Source: Marinomonas profundimaris
GTDB taxonomy: Bacteria; Pseudomonadota; Gammaproteobacteria; Pseudomonadales; Marinomonadaceae
NCBI RefSeq assembly: GCF_000508165.1
Contig: NZ_AYOZ01000012.1
Location: forward strand, 124,001 to 188,000
Reading direction: 5' to 3'
DNA length: 64,000 bases
The translations under genes and the position numbers were made by a program. The notes below the pieces were generated by a model. That model was not told the DNA's origin. It searched no databases and saw only the letters and a program-made list of their open reading frames with translations. Shown here piece by piece: positions 19,660 through 29,288 of this stretch; position 1 is the stretch's first letter, and each line of letters begins with the position of its first letter.

Positions 19660-20727
19660 TCACAATCTCTGCTGAGTTTTTGCGTCAAATAAGTGCCAAT
19701 GCTGAACGGGCGCCGTCAACCAGATAAGGCTGTTTATGTCAGGCAAATGTGGTCCCGCCAAACGCACCACCATAGGTTCATTTTTTCCTGATTTTTCGTC
19801 TATTACGCCGTGTATCAAGGTTTCCGCGCCTAAGGATTCTACCGCTTGAATACGCAAAGCGAAATCGGCATTTTTCTCATCGCACACGACCAGATGCTCA
19901 GGGCGAATTCCCCAAACCACCTCGCCACGATGCTCGTGAGAAAGCGGCAAGGTCACAGCGTCAGAAATTTTCACGCCCTGCTCGGTCACATTCGCATCAA
20001 TCAAGTTCATTGATGGCGAGCCAATAAACGCCGCCACAAACGGCGTGGCGGGCTGATTATAAATGTCCATTGGCGTGCCGATTTGCTCCGCTTTGCCTTT
20101 GTTCAGCACCACCAAACGATCCGCCAACGTCATGGCCTCTACTTGATCGTGTGTTACATATAAGGTGGTTGTGCCCAGCTTGCGCTGCAACTGGCGGATT
20201 TCGACGCGCATTTGCACTCGAAGCTTGGCGTCTAGATTCGACAAAGGCTCATCAAACAAGAAAACTTTTGGATCACGAACCATGGCGCGCCCCATCGCCA
20301 CACGCTGACGCTGGCCACCAGACAACTGACCGGGTTTACGCTGCAGTAATTCCGTTAAACCCAGCATGTCAGCCACATGAGTAACTTTTTCTTCAATCTG
20401 ATTTTTAGGCACGCCACGGTTTTTTAAACCGTACGCCATATTCGCATAGACGGTCATATGCGGGTACAGCGCATAATTCTGAAACACCATGGCGATGTCA
20501 CGCTCTGCGGGTTCTTTTTCATTCATGCGCTCGCCACGAATGCGCAACTCGCCTTCTGAAATACTTTCTAACCCCGCAACCATGCGCAACAACGTCGATT
20601 TACCGCAACCAGACGGGCCAACCAACACAATGAATTCACCTTCTTCAATCGACAAATCCACACTGGGAATGGCGTGATAACCGTTGGGGTAGGTTTTTCC
20701 TACGTTTTCTAATACTACGTCCGTCAT
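19660..20727 (-). CDS. ugpC: sn-glycerol-3-phosphate ABC transporter ATP-binding protein
   Basis: 355 aa MalK/UgpC-type ATPase. Walker A GPSGCGKST, signature LSGGQRQRVAMGRA, Walker B VFLFDEPLSNLDAKLR, H-loop YVTHDQVEAMTLADR; the C-terminal TOBE-like part (about residues 235-350) has WGIRPEHL. The start at 20727 has GGAGAA nine bases upstream; a longer in-frame region running into ugpE is a shadow. Couples ATP hydrolysis to UgpAE. Confidence 0.95.
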   Translation of the reverse strand: MTDVVLENVGKTYPNGYHAIPSVDLSIEEGEFIVLVGPSGCGKSTLLRMVAGLESISEGELRIRGERMNEKEPAERDIAMVFQNYALYPHMTVYANMAYGLKNRGVPKNQIEEKVTHVADMLGLTELLQRKPGQLSGGQRQRVAMGRAMVRDPKVFLFDEPLSNLDAKLRVQMRVEIRQLQRKLGTTTLYVTHDQVEAMTLADRLVVLNKGKAEQIGTPMDIYNQPATPFVAAFIGSPSMNLIDANVTEQGVKISDAVTLPLSHEHRGEVVWGIRPEHLVVCDEKNADFALRIQAVESLGAETLIHGVIDEKSGKNEPMVVRLAGPHLPDINSLIWLTAPVQHWHLFDAKTQQRL

Positions 20728-20729
20728 TT

Positions 20730-21578
20730 CTATTTCTCCGAATCCACTAAGCCTTTGACAAACAATTTTTGCATTCCAATGACCACCGCCACCGGTGGCA
20801 ACATAGCAAGCAAGGTCGTCGCCATAATTTGGTTCCACGCGATGTCGCCATCCGTCACCGACAACATGCGTTTAATGCTCATTACCAAGGTGTAATAAGC
20901 GTCGTCCGTCGTAATAAGCAAAGGCCATAGATATTGATTCCAACCATAAATAAATAAGATAACAAACAAGGCCGCGATGTTGGTTCGAGACAACGGCAGC
21001 AGAATGTCAAAGAAAAAACGAAACGGACCAGCGCCATCGATTCGCGCGGCTTCCACCAGCTCACCCGGAATGCTCAAAAAACACTGGCGAAACAAAAACG
21101 TTGCCGTTGCGCTGGCAATCAAAGGCAGCGTTAAACCGGTATAGCTGTTCAGCAAATTCAGATTCGCAATCACTTCGTACGTCGGTACGATACGCACTTC
21201 GACGGGCAGCATTAAGGTCATAAAAATGATCCAGAAACACAGATTACGAAAGGGAAAGCGGAAGAACACAATCGCATACGCCGATAACAATGAAATCGCA
21301 ATTTTCCCAAATGTGATGCCAAGCGCCATCACTAAGGAATTCAGCATCATAAAAAACACAGGCGTATCAATGCCGTTACCGGCTTTTTCAAACAGCACGG
21401 TTTTCCACGTGTCGACGCCAGCATCCCCAAACCACAACGGAATGTGGCCCACACCAAACGCAGACGCGGGATGCGTTGACGCGACTAAAGCCATCCATAC
21501 CGGCAACGCCACCAAAGCAATGCCGATCATTAACGTAGCGTGACTCACCACCGTCAACCAAGGTCGATTTTCTATCAT
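20730..21578 (-). CDS. ugpE: sn-glycerol-3-phosphate ABC transporter permease UgpE
   Basis: 282 aa inner-membrane permease with six hydrophobic segments. The EAA loop is seen in [25 protein letters not shown] (about residues 180-205), which contacts the ATPase. C-terminal [17 protein letters not shown] matches UgpE. Its start overlaps the ugpA stop (ATGA), and it ends two bases before ugpC. Confidence 0.94.
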   Translation of the reverse strand: MIENRPWLTVVSHATLMIGIALVALPVWMALVASTHPASAFGVGHIPLWFGDAGVDTWKTVLFEKAGNGIDTPVFFMMLNSLVMALGITFGKIAISLLSAYAIVFFRFPFRNLCFWIIFMTLMLPVEVRIVPTYEVIANLNLLNSYTGLTLPLIASATATFLFRQCFLSIPGELVEAARIDGAGPFRFFFDILLPLSRTNIAALFVILFIYGWNQYLWPLLITTDDAYYTLVMSIKRMLSVTDGDIAWNQIMATTLLAMLPPVAVVIGMQKLFVKGLVDSEK

Positions 21579-22453
21579 GAGTACTGCACCTTGCGCTCAA
21601 TAAAACGAAATTGAATAACGGTCATCAGACCAACAATGCCCATCAACACAACCGATTGAGCCGCAGAGCCACCAAGATCCAAACCGATAAAGCCGTCTTC
21701 GAACACCTTATACACTAAGGTAGTAGTACTTTGCCCAGGGCCGCCTTTGGTTGTAGCATCAATCACGCCAAAGGTTTCAAAGAAGGCATACACCAGATTC
21801 ACCACGAGTAAAAAGAATGTCGTCGGTGATAAAAGTGGAAAAACAATCGTCCAAAAACGCTTAAAAGGGCTCGCGCCATCAATGGATGCCGCCTCAATCA
21901 ATGAACGAGGCACAGCTTGTAATCCAGCCAGAAAGAATAAAAAATTGTAACTAATCTGCTTCCACGTCGAAGCAATCACCACCAAAATCATGGCTTGATT
22001 TCCATTAAGATAATGATTCCAATCCACGCCAGCAGACTCCAGCCATAAGGCAATTGGCCCCATACTCGGATCAAACAAAATCCACCAGAGCACACCCGCT
22101 AGCGCTGGTGCGACGGCGTACGGCCAGATCAATAAGGTTTGATACGCCAACTTGCCGCGAATCACTCGATCCGCCATCACGGCTAACAGCAACGCAGCAG
22201 ACATGCCAAAAATTGCCACAGAAAAACTGAAGAGCAATGTGGTCAACATGGACTGGTAATAAAGAGGGTCAGTGAATAAATCAATGAAATTTTCCAAACC
22301 AACAAATTCACGACTTAAACCAAATGCGTCTTCTTGATAGAAGGCTTGCTCTAACGCTTGCTCAGCAGGCCACAAGAAAAAAATTGCCGTGACCAAGAGT
22401 TGAGGCAATAGCAATAACCAAGGTAGGCCTTTTTGGGGGAAGGTAACCGTCAT
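21575..22453 (-). CDS. ugpA: sn-glycerol-3-phosphate ABC transporter permease UgpA
   Basis: 292 aa permease, MalF/UgpA type. N-terminal [27 protein letters not shown] is typical. The EAA motif is [25 protein letters not shown]. Start ATG 22453 with GGA seven bases upstream; a TTG four codons earlier is the alternative. Preceded by a terminator-like hairpin after ugpB. Confidence 0.93.
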   Translation of the reverse strand: MTVTFPQKGLPWLLLLPQLLVTAIFFLWPAEQALEQAFYQEDAFGLSREFVGLENFIDLFTDPLYYQSMLTTLLFSFSVAIFGMSAALLLAVMADRVIRGKLAYQTLLIWPYAVAPALAGVLWWILFDPSMGPIALWLESAGVDWNHYLNGNQAMILVVIASTWKQISYNFLFFLAGLQAVPRSLIEAASIDGASPFKRFWTIVFPLLSPTTFFLLVVNLVYAFFETFGVIDATTKGGPGQSTTTLVYKVFEDGFIGLDLGGSAAQSVVLMGIVGLMTVIQFRFIERKVQYS

Positions 22454-22490
22454 AGAAGTATCCAAACAAAATAAAGCGACAAACTAGGCT

Positions 22491-22524
22491 TAAAAAAACG
22501 CCCTTAGGAAAAACCATAAGGGCG
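22491..22524 (-). terminator. Attenuator-like terminator between ugpB and ugpA
   Basis: Perfect 8-bp stem CGCCCTTA / TAAGGGCG with a 10-base loop. On the minus strand it is followed by seven T. It sits inside the operon, so it probably cuts most transcripts after ugpB and keeps the binding protein in excess over permeases. Confidence 0.82.
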
Positions 22525-22534
22525 CTTAGTGTGA

Positions 22535-23836
22535 TTAATCGTTCGCTTTTTCAAACTTACGAAGCAGCGCATTACCACGTTTTACCGCGGTATCAAGTGC
22601 CGTTTGAGCGTCAACATCGCCACTCCAAACAGACTCTAACGCTTCATCGATTACACCACGAATTTGAACAAAGTTGCCCAAACGCAAGCCTTTCGTGTTT
22701 GCTGTTGGTGTTCCCGTTGTCATCTGAATAACACCGGTTTCTGTACCAGGATTAGCGGCATAAAAACCTTGCCCTTTGGTCAGATCGTACGCAGCATGCG
22801 TAATCGGTAAGTACCCAGAAAACTGATGCCAATCGGCTTGAACCGATGCACGAGATAAGTAGCTTAGGAAAGAGGCTACGCCTTTGTATTCTTCTTTGGT
22901 GTGACCTTGCAGTACCCACAAAGAAGCGCCACCGATAATGGTATTAGACGGCTGTTTTACTTTGCCTTCCCAGTAAGGAAGCTCCGCTACACCAAAATCA
23001 AACTTAGCATTACGTTTGATACCCGCATAGCCCGCTGAAGACTCGGTAAACATGGCACATTCTTGGCTGTAAAACTTCGCTGCGCCGTCGTTCGTGCGAC
23101 CAGAATAGCTAAACACGCCGCTTTTTTGCCACTCGCCCATTTTCTTAACATGAGCGACTTGCAGAGGACCATTGAACGCAAGTTCGGTTTTCAAACCACC
23201 AAAACCGTTCTCAAGCGTGGCGAATGGCACATTATGACGAGCACTAAAATTTTCTAATTGAACCCAAGATTGCCAAGACGTTGTAAAGCCACAGGATACA
23301 CCTGACGCTTGAAGTTTCTTCGCACTGCTTTCGACTTCTTGCCATGTTTTAGGCGCTTGAGTAATGCCCGCTTTTTTGAATAAATCTTTGTTGTAATACA
23401 ACACAGGGGTTGAGCTGTTGAACGGCATAGACAGCATTTTGCCTTCACTGCTTGTGTAGTACCCTGTTACCGCACTTAAATACGCACTTTCGTCAAACGG
23501 CTGACCCGATTCACGCATCAACTGGTGAACGGGATAAATCGCGCCTTTCGCCGCCATCATGCTCGCAGTACCCACTTCAAATACTTGAACGATCGCAGGC
23601 TGCTGTTTTGCGCGGAACGCGGCAATCGCAGACGTCATGGTTTCTGTGTAATTGCCTTTATAAACAGGCTTCACTTCATAGGCGTCTTGGGAGTCGTTAA
23701 AGCCTTTGGCGATTTCATTGACCTTTTCGCCATTTGCACCACCCATTGCATGCCACCATTCAACTTCTGTCGCTGCCAATGCTGAACCAGCAATAGACAT
23801 CCCAACAACCACTGACGCTAATTTCAAATTATGCAT
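22535..23836 (-). CDS. ugpB: sn-glycerol-3-phosphate ABC transporter substrate-binding protein
   Basis: 433 aa periplasmic binding protein, first gene of the operon. Signal peptide MHNLKLASVVVGMSIAGSALA, then ATEVEWWHAMGGANGEKVNEIAKGFN, the classic UgpB start of the mature protein. YKGNYTETMTSAIAAFRAKQQPAIVQVFEVGTASMM also fits UgpB. In E. coli UgpB binds glycerol-3-phosphate and glycerophosphodiesters. ATG 23836 is used; a GTG five codons upstream is possible. Confidence 0.95.
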   Translation of the reverse strand: MHNLKLASVVVGMSIAGSALAATEVEWWHAMGGANGEKVNEIAKGFNDSQDAYEVKPVYKGNYTETMTSAIAAFRAKQQPAIVQVFEVGTASMMAAKGAIYPVHQLMRESGQPFDESAYLSAVTGYYTSSEGKMLSMPFNSSTPVLYYNKDLFKKAGITQAPKTWQEVESSAKKLQASGVSCGFTTSWQSWVQLENFSARHNVPFATLENGFGGLKTELAFNGPLQVAHVKKMGEWQKSGVFSYSGRTNDGAAKFYSQECAMFTESSAGYAGIKRNAKFDFGVAELPYWEGKVKQPSNTIIGGASLWVLQGHTKEEYKGVASFLSYLSRASVQADWHQFSGYLPITHAAYDLTKGQGFYAANPGTETGVIQMTTGTPTANTKGLRLGNFVQIRGVIDEALESVWSGDVDAQTALDTAVKRGNALLRKFEKAND

Positions 23837-23917
23837 TTCCGTGTTCCTCACAATGAGTTTTTATTAGAAAAGAAAGAACGACTGTAATCAGAAAATATTT
23901 CAATTTGATGATAGTTA

Positions 23918-23955
23918 GGTTTCATTTGAAATACAAATCAAACTCAAATGAAACC
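23918..23955. promoter_or_regulatory. 12-bp perfect inverted repeat upstream of ugpB, candidate operator
   Basis: Arms GGTTTCATTTGA and TCAAATGAAACC are exact reverse complements with a 14-base spacer, 82 bases before ugpB. A further CATTTGA-like half lies just beside it. Candidate site for the operon's own DeoR-type repressor; inference only. Confidence 0.5.
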
Positions 23956-23986
23956 AGAATGGTTTTTTTAGATGGGAAAAAGCAAT

Positions 23987-24014
23987 AAATATACCGATAT
24001 GACACGGTATATTT
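23987..24014. promoter_or_regulatory. 10-bp perfect inverted repeat between ugpB and the Hpt gene
   Basis: Arms AAATATACCG / CGGTATATTT with an 8-base spacer. It could be an operator, or a weak terminator for the Hpt gene, since the minus strand continues into a T-rich but interrupted stretch. Confidence 0.4.
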
Positions 24015-24075
24015 AGGCATTAACAATGAGATGAAACACAGTATAAAGTGCTATTTTGGAAGGTCTGAAAGGGGT

Positions 24076-24423
24076 CTAACGCAAAATTTCTTGATTCAAA
24101 GCCAGCACCAGCGTCTCGAATTCATCAAGCAAAACAGTGAGGTGTTTAGGAAGAGCATCGATTTTATGCCGTTCTACCAAGACTTCCACTTCATCAATTA
24201 AACGGCAGAAACGATGGCCTGATACTTCCAACCCAGCCCCTTTTAATCGATGCACAACCAAGGCAACATTTTGCCAATCCTGATTGGTCATGTAAGCTTT
24301 TAATGTCTCCAATAGACCTGACGCTTCTTTAATAAATTCACCCGCGACCAGCACCATCAAGTCATGATTGCACGCCAATCGGCTTTCGTAATCCGTATTA
24401 TCAAACACCTTTACCTCAAACAT
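24076..24423 (-). CDS. Histidine phosphotransfer (Hpt) domain protein
   Basis: 115 aa, one Hpt domain (about residues 18-112). The phospho-accepting histidine is in VVHRLKGAGLEVSGHRF (canonical HxxKGxxxxxG). It starts 33 bases after the hybrid kinase stop on the same strand. That kinase ends in a receiver and has no Hpt of its own, so this protein probably carries phosphate onward from the kinase receiver to a response regulator elsewhere. Confidence 0.9.
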   Translation of the reverse strand: MFEVKVFDNTDYESRLACNHDLMVLVAGEFIKEASGLLETLKAYMTNQDWQNVALVVHRLKGAGLEVSGHRFCRLIDEVEVLVERHKIDALPKHLTVLLDEFETLVLALNQEILR

Positions 24424-24456
24424 AAGAAAGACACCTCTGTGTGCGAATGCTCATTG

Positions 24457-27400
24457 CTAAGGAAGCCATTTGGTCAGTATCGCAAGCAATTTTTCTTGGG
24501 AAACCGGCTTTGCTATATGATCGTTCATACCGGCGGCAAAGCACTCATCTTCATCGCCCTTCATTGCGTTAGCGCTTAGCGCAACAATGGCAACATCGGC
24601 CGATGTTTTTGCGTCGGTAAATTGACGAATCGTACGCGTTGCTTCGTAACCATCCATAACTGGCATTTGACAATCCATGAAGATCAGATCAAACGGCGTT
24701 GACTGAGCCTGTTCGACCGCTTTTTGCCCATTTTCAGCCACCACAACATCGACGCCATATAAATTCAATAATCCACGAGCCACAATTTGATTCGTTAGGT
24801 TGTCTTCCGCTAAAAGCACTTTGGCGTTAAACACGGGGCGGCTTTCAGGCGTTGTTTCCACGTCTTTTATCGCCATATCAATATTTCCTTCTAAAAACGC
24901 TAATTGTTCCAATACACCCAACAGGGAATGACGGTATACCGGCTTTATTAATGACGCCGTATAGCCCGCTAAATCATAATCTATATTGATACGACCATGA
25001 ACAAGCACTCTTTTCATCGCTTGTTTTTGCGAGAGCCTTTCAAAAGCCAATACATCAGACGCCGCGGCGTAGCGTAATGCGTCCGAATCCAACAAAATAC
25101 AATCATGCTCTTTCTGATCCGTAACAACATGAGCCAGACTCTCATAGGCGTCATAGCTCACCGCCAATGAATCAAGCAATAAACCCACATAGTCACGTCC
25201 CGTTTTATTTCGATACACGAGCGCGACGTTTGTATCATAACCAAGGGGTTGAAATGGCTCGCAAGCCTCACCATAAGCAAGAGGAACACTGAACCAAAAC
25301 GTAGTCCCTTCCCCTTCCTTAGAGGTCAAGCCAATTTCTCCGCCCATAACATCTACGATTTCTTTACTAATTGCCAGTCCTAAACCCGTTCCACCAAATT
25401 TACGCGTCGTAGACCCATCCGCTTGTTTAAAGCGATGAAACAGATGTTTTTGATTTTCCTCAGAAACACCAATGCCTGTATCAATAATAGAAATCCGTAG
25501 ATTCGCCACATTCTTATCCAAAGCATCAACGAAGAGATGCAACGCCACTTCCCCGTCTTGCGTAAATTTAATGGCGTTGCCCAATAGATTCACCAGCACT
25601 TGTTTAAGACGCAGCCGATCACCAATTAAATTTACGTTAGGAATAAGCGTCGCTGGTGCGTTGAACACTATGCCTTTTTCTTCGGCTTTCAAAACAAAGA
25701 GACTCGACACTTCTTCGATCAACGCTTGTAGATTAAACGCGTGTTTTTCTAAAACCAAATCCCCCATCTCAATCTTAGACAAATCCAAAATGTCATTAAT
25801 AATATCTAACAGAGATTCGGCGCTATGTTGCGACAAGGTCGCTAAATGCGTTTGTTCTGGCTCGAGTTTGGTATTCATCAACAAAGAAAGACAGCCAATC
25901 ACACCATTTAACGGCGTCCGAATTTCGTGACTCATGTTGGCTAAAAACTCACTTTTCGCCAAATTGGCTTTTTCTGCCTCTTCTTTGGCCTTACTTTGCT
26001 CTAATTCAGACAATTTCAAATATTCGTTGGCCAGTTGTAAGTCTCTTGTTCTTAGACGAACTTTGTTTTCCACTTCCGCTGCATGACTACTAACGATCAA
26101 TAAAAACCAACCAAACAATCCCGTCACCAAAAAGCCGCACGCTAAAATAAACTGCACAATCCAAGGCTGTTTAAAGAAGTAACGCTCACTGATCTGAAAT
26201 AAACGCCATTTTTTGGCGCCGACCTCAATATCAAAACTCACCGCGTGCTGAAAACCTTTCGCTTCATAACGAGACAACAGCGTTTCTAGAGACAAGCTTG
26301 CAGATGTACTTTGAGTAACCAAAACAGGTGGACGAGGCCCCGTTTGAATATCAACCAAATAAAGATCTGTGTTCGGCAGTAAGCCTTGCTGAACGATGGA
26401 CTCTGTGAGCGCATCCAACCCAATGACCGCCGTCGCTACACCTAAAAAAACATCGGTCTTGGTATCAAAAAATGGTAAAAAGACCAGAACCCCTCTGCCG
26501 CCTTGAACCAAGGTAATTGGCTCTGTTGAATACGCTTGTCTTGCCTCAATGGCCTGATCCAGAGCAAAACGGCGGTTTTCCTGCGAGTAAACGTCATACC
26601 CAAGTGCGGCCTCATTGCCTTTTATCGGACTAATAAACGTCACCACAATATGTTTAGACCTTGGGGTAGCAATGATAAACGCCCCTTCACTGTTTTTTTC
26701 TTTTACTTGGAAAATGTGATCGGGGTGATTTTTCTGAACCTCTCTTTCAAAATCAGGAATGTCTTTTCCGGCCACTGCAAAATTGAGCGATACGCCAAGG
26801 ATAGAACCATCTCGACGCATAACACTGTTCGCAAACGTTTCAAATTCATGCGCTTCTATATTTTCGCTGCCATTTAACAATCCAACAAAGCTGTACAACA
26901 TATCCACAGCATTTTTGATGCGATTATTTAGCAACACCTCTAACAGCTCGGCATTAGAACGAAACTCTTTCGATTGCTTGTTCCATTCTGAATACCCACT
27001 CACCCAAGACAGCGCGGCTGTCATCATCAATACAAATAGGAAACCGCCAAACAAACGAACAGGATGAGCAAAGTAATTACCAAAATAACGAGGGAAACAG
27101 GCTGCGAGCCAAGGCACCATCACCAAAACACCAATCATGTCGCCGCCCCACCAAACTAACCAGTGGTTGATAAATTGCTCTGTATTAATTACGTGGAAAA
27201 ATAGCAGCGACAACGTGCCCATTGTGGGGCCAATAAAGGTTGATAAGACGCCAACTAACAAAATGAAGCGCAATACCAAGCGAGTTTGATGAAATAAGAA
27301 AGGAACGCCAATAAAACGTCTAACTAAATACGCGCCAACACAAGCCTGCAATGTCGCGCCAAATGCAATTAGAAAAGGGAGCAACCAGATCATTGACTGA

Positions 27401-27618
27401 ACGTTTGGCCATGTTGCCCATAGATTAACGAATAAAGACCCTAGAAACACACCTAACGGCGCCTGTTTAGGAAAAAGCATAACGGCCGCAATCGCTAGCC
27501 CAGAAGCAGGCCAAATGATGGTTGAGTAGCCAGGTGGTATAGCGACCTCAAGTCCCAGAATACCAAAAACAAAATACCCAAGCGTCGTCCAAGCCACTAC
27601 CTTCAACGATTTATTCAT
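24457..27618 (-). CDS. Hybrid sensor histidine kinase: MASE1, CHASE, HisKA, HATPase, receiver
   Basis: 1053 aa inner-membrane sensor. MASE1 region about residues 5-290 (around eight TM helices, [24 protein letters not shown]). Periplasmic CHASE-like domain about 230-480, then one TM helix near 500. Kinase core: [15 protein letters not shown] (phospho-His), [13 protein letters not shown], and GTGLGLAI. A degenerate receiver-like stretch follows, then a full receiver about 920-1045 with [20 protein letters not shown] and KPVS. ATG 27618 has GGAG upstream; an extra upstream 15 codons lack similarity. The next gene encodes the missing Hpt step. Confidence 0.92.
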   Translation of the reverse strand: MNKSLKVVAWTTLGYFVFGILGLEVAIPPGYSTIIWPASGLAIAAVMLFPKQAPLGVFLGSLFVNLWATWPNVQSMIWLLPFLIAFGATLQACVGAYLVRRFIGVPFLFHQTRLVLRFILLVGVLSTFIGPTMGTLSLLFFHVINTEQFINHWLVWWGGDMIGVLVMVPWLAACFPRYFGNYFAHPVRLFGGFLFVLMMTAALSWVSGYSEWNKQSKEFRSNAELLEVLLNNRIKNAVDMLYSFVGLLNGSENIEAHEFETFANSVMRRDGSILGVSLNFAVAGKDIPDFEREVQKNHPDHIFQVKEKNSEGAFIIATPRSKHIVVTFISPIKGNEAALGYDVYSQENRRFALDQAIEARQAYSTEPITLVQGGRGVLVFLPFFDTKTDVFLGVATAVIGLDALTESIVQQGLLPNTDLYLVDIQTGPRPPVLVTQSTSASLSLETLLSRYEAKGFQHAVSFDIEVGAKKWRLFQISERYFFKQPWIVQFILACGFLVTGLFGWFLLIVSSHAAEVENKVRLRTRDLQLANEYLKLSELEQSKAKEEAEKANLAKSEFLANMSHEIRTPLNGVIGCLSLLMNTKLEPEQTHLATLSQHSAESLLDIINDILDLSKIEMGDLVLEKHAFNLQALIEEVSSLFVLKAEEKGIVFNAPATLIPNVNLIGDRLRLKQVLVNLLGNAIKFTQDGEVALHLFVDALDKNVANLRISIIDTGIGVSEENQKHLFHRFKQADGSTTRKFGGTGLGLAISKEIVDVMGGEIGLTSKEGEGTTFWFSVPLAYGEACEPFQPLGYDTNVALVYRNKTGRDYVGLLLDSLAVSYDAYESLAHVVTDQKEHDCILLDSDALRYAAASDVLAFERLSQKQAMKRVLVHGRINIDYDLAGYTASLIKPVYRHSLLGVLEQLAFLEGNIDMAIKDVETTPESRPVFNAKVLLAEDNLTNQIVARGLLNLYGVDVVVAENGQKAVEQAQSTPFDLIFMDCQMPVMDGYEATRTIRQFTDAKTSADVAIVALSANAMKGDEDECFAAGMNDHIAKPVSQEKLLAILTKWLP

Positions 27619-27732
27619 GCCTATACTCCATACGAGACTCATTAAGCATAGACAATGCGACAAGAACAGAAGATAGAGTAATGGTTAAATTATGTAATAG
27701 TTTGGTATCTAAATACCCAAAAGAACACGTTT

Positions 27733-27840
27733 GGACTTCCCAGACTTTACTAGACACCTATTAACGTTAAAATCTAGTTCAATAAGAGGTGTTTTATGAA
27801 GTCCAGTACTGTCAGTATCTATATAACCACCTAAAATGTC
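27733..27840 (+). mobile_element. Possible IS3-family end remnant with truncated first ORF
   Basis: TGGACTTCCCAGAC followed by CTAGACACC, then AAGAGGTG and an ATG whose frame stops after 12 codons (MKSSTVSIYITT). GGACTTC near 27733 and GAAGTCC near 27798 are inverted. The layout (terminal repeat, short leader, ribosome-binding site, OrfA-like start) recalls the left end of IS3-type elements, but no transposase follows. Low confidence, based on pattern memory. Confidence 0.3.
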
Positions 27841-27841
27841 A

Positions 27842-27884
27842 CCATTTGAAAACATTTTATTGACTCAAACCTGACAAATACGGT
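27842..27884 (+). promoter_or_regulatory. Candidate promoter of the acetyltransferase gene, in a repeated block
   Basis: CCATTTGAAAACATTTTATTGAC at 27842-27864 ends in a -35 TTGACT; a -10-like TTAAGA lies 18 bases on. A near copy, with one more T, is at 31122-31145 where it drives the C4-like RNA. Confidence 0.4.
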
Positions 27885-27934
27885 TAAGATTGGTAAACAG
27901 CTACAACCTCTTCACAAGCGACTAAGGATGGCCG

Positions 27935-28267
27935 ATGCAGATCAAACACATTCAAGACGATGGAACGAATGGTATGTTCGTCGCTAATAGTGACACTGGA
28001 TCTCGTGTTGGCTATCTAATATGGGACTTTCCTGAAGAAGATCAGAACTCCATTGAAATATGCGATCTACTCATCCATAACGAAGAAGATCGAGGTAAAG
28101 GCATTGGTTCTACACTGATCAATCGACTACTAGAACACGCTAGAACGCTCAAAGTTGATGAAGTAATGGGAATAACCCAAGCGGATGATGAGCAAGCGTA
28201 TGCATTTTATAAAAAGCATGGTTTTTGCTTCACAGAAGCGGGAGCATTTAGAATGCAGCTTCACTAG
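27935..28267 (+). CDS. GNAT-family N-acetyltransferase
   Basis: 110 aa single-domain acetyltransferase. Acetyl-CoA-binding motif A is EEDRGKGIGSTLINRLLEHAR (about residues 50-70), with AYAFYKKHGF as motif B near the end. It is short for the family but complete. ATG 27935 is preceded by AAGGA. First gene in the accessory island; substrate unknown. Confidence 0.8.
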   Translation: MQIKHIQDDGTNGMFVANSDTGSRVGYLIWDFPEEDQNSIEICDLLIHNEEDRGKGIGSTLINRLLEHARTLKVDEVMGITQADDEQAYAFYKKHGFCFTEAGAFRMQLH

Positions 28268-28342
28268 TAAAGACTACAAATACTTTTTTCTAACACCAAA
28301 TTAGGCTTAGAGCTTACTAATATCACAACCTAAAGGATTAAA

Positions 28343-29008
28343 ATGAATTTTGATTCACGATTAACATTAGCAGCAACAGTAGTCGCAGTCGCAGTCGCCA
28401 TTTTAGCAGCCGTAACTCTTGGTTTAAAGATTGGCCATGACTCAAGAGGTGACCGTATTGCCTCTCTGGAAACAGAATTACAATCTTATAGAGACGTTAA
28501 TAACCTAAACCTTGCTGAAACAGTAGAATCAATTTTAATTGCAAACAAGGCAATTGAGAAAAATATTTCAGAAATAAAATCCTATTCAGACTGGAAAGCA
28601 GAAGAAAAAAAATTAGCATCAAAGATCTCTAGTCTTTCAAAAGAATTAGACCAAAAAACAGAACAGTTAAAAAACGAAGCTAATAATTCATCTAGACTAA
28701 AATCCGAATTGAAAAATAAACAGAATCAATTAGATAACTTTTATCCTTTGAGTGAGGCGTTTTGGTTAAAGTGGAAAGATATAAAGAATTTTTCGGGATT
28801 TGAAAAAATCATGGGGATTGATCTGATTTCAGGAAGTTTTGTCACTGTTAATTTTCAAAATAAACCAAAAATATTATATATTGGAAACTTTATAGAATTT
28901 GAAGCAAAAGGATCAAGCTGCAAGCTTATATTATCCAAAATAAACACAGCCCCCCCTGAAGCTTACTTTCAAAATATATGCCAGAAAACACAAGATCCAT
29001 TAAAGTAA
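28343..29008 (+). CDS. Hypothetical protein: one N-terminal TM helix and coiled coil
   Basis: 221 aa, family not recognised. One membrane anchor (residues about 9-28, alanine/valine rich), then a long lysine/glutamate-rich coiled coil (about 35-135), then a short globular tail (about 145-215) with cysteines at SSCKLIL and NICQK. Likely anchored in the inner membrane with the coiled coil outside or in the periplasm. ATG 28343 has AAAGGA upstream. AT-rich composition differs from the housekeeping flanks. Confidence 0.6.
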   Translation: MNFDSRLTLAATVVAVAVAILAAVTLGLKIGHDSRGDRIASLETELQSYRDVNNLNLAETVESILIANKAIEKNISEIKSYSDWKAEEKKLASKISSLSKELDQKTEQLKNEANNSSRLKSELKNKQNQLDNFYPLSEAFWLKWKDIKNFSGFEKIMGIDLISGSFVTVNFQNKPKILYIGNFIEFEAKGSSCKLILSKINTAPPEAYFQNICQKTQDPLK

Positions 29009-29066
29009 TTTTTATAAAAAAAGGGCACTAAATACACGTGAAGGAAAAGCAATTCAGACATTCGCT

Positions 29067-29258
29067 GTGAGATCGCTGACGAGGCGATTAAAGAAGCATC
29101 GCTCAGTGGCGTTGGCCATCAAGCGGTATAAGGCATTGGGAGAACACTCTGTCAGCGATTTGGACGACCTGATTGATATTGTCCGTCGTAAGATTGAAGA
29201 TGAAGAAAAACAGCAGTCAAAAATAAAGATAAGACAGTATCGGAATTTGAGAGGATAG
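29067..29258 (+). CDS. Small hypothetical ORF, possibly the tail of a lost gene
   Basis: 63 codons from GTG: a basic helical stretch (RSLTRRLKKHRS) followed by an acidic helix (SVSDLDDLIDIVRRKIEDEE). The same frame stays open upstream without a better start or ribosome-binding site. Composition is less AT-rich than its neighbours. It may be the C-terminal remnant of a gene lost from the island. No family recognised. Confidence 0.35.
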   Translation: MRSLTRRLKKHRSVALAIKRYKALGEHSVSDLDDLIDIVRRKIEDEEKQQSKIKIRQYRNLRG

Positions 29259-29288
29259 CTTTTCATCTGATCCTAAATTTCACAACTA

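Noticed and set aside
25472-25930. 152-codon plus-strand frame inside the hybrid kinase gene
   Set aside because: Antisense shadow of the conserved HisKA/HATPase region.
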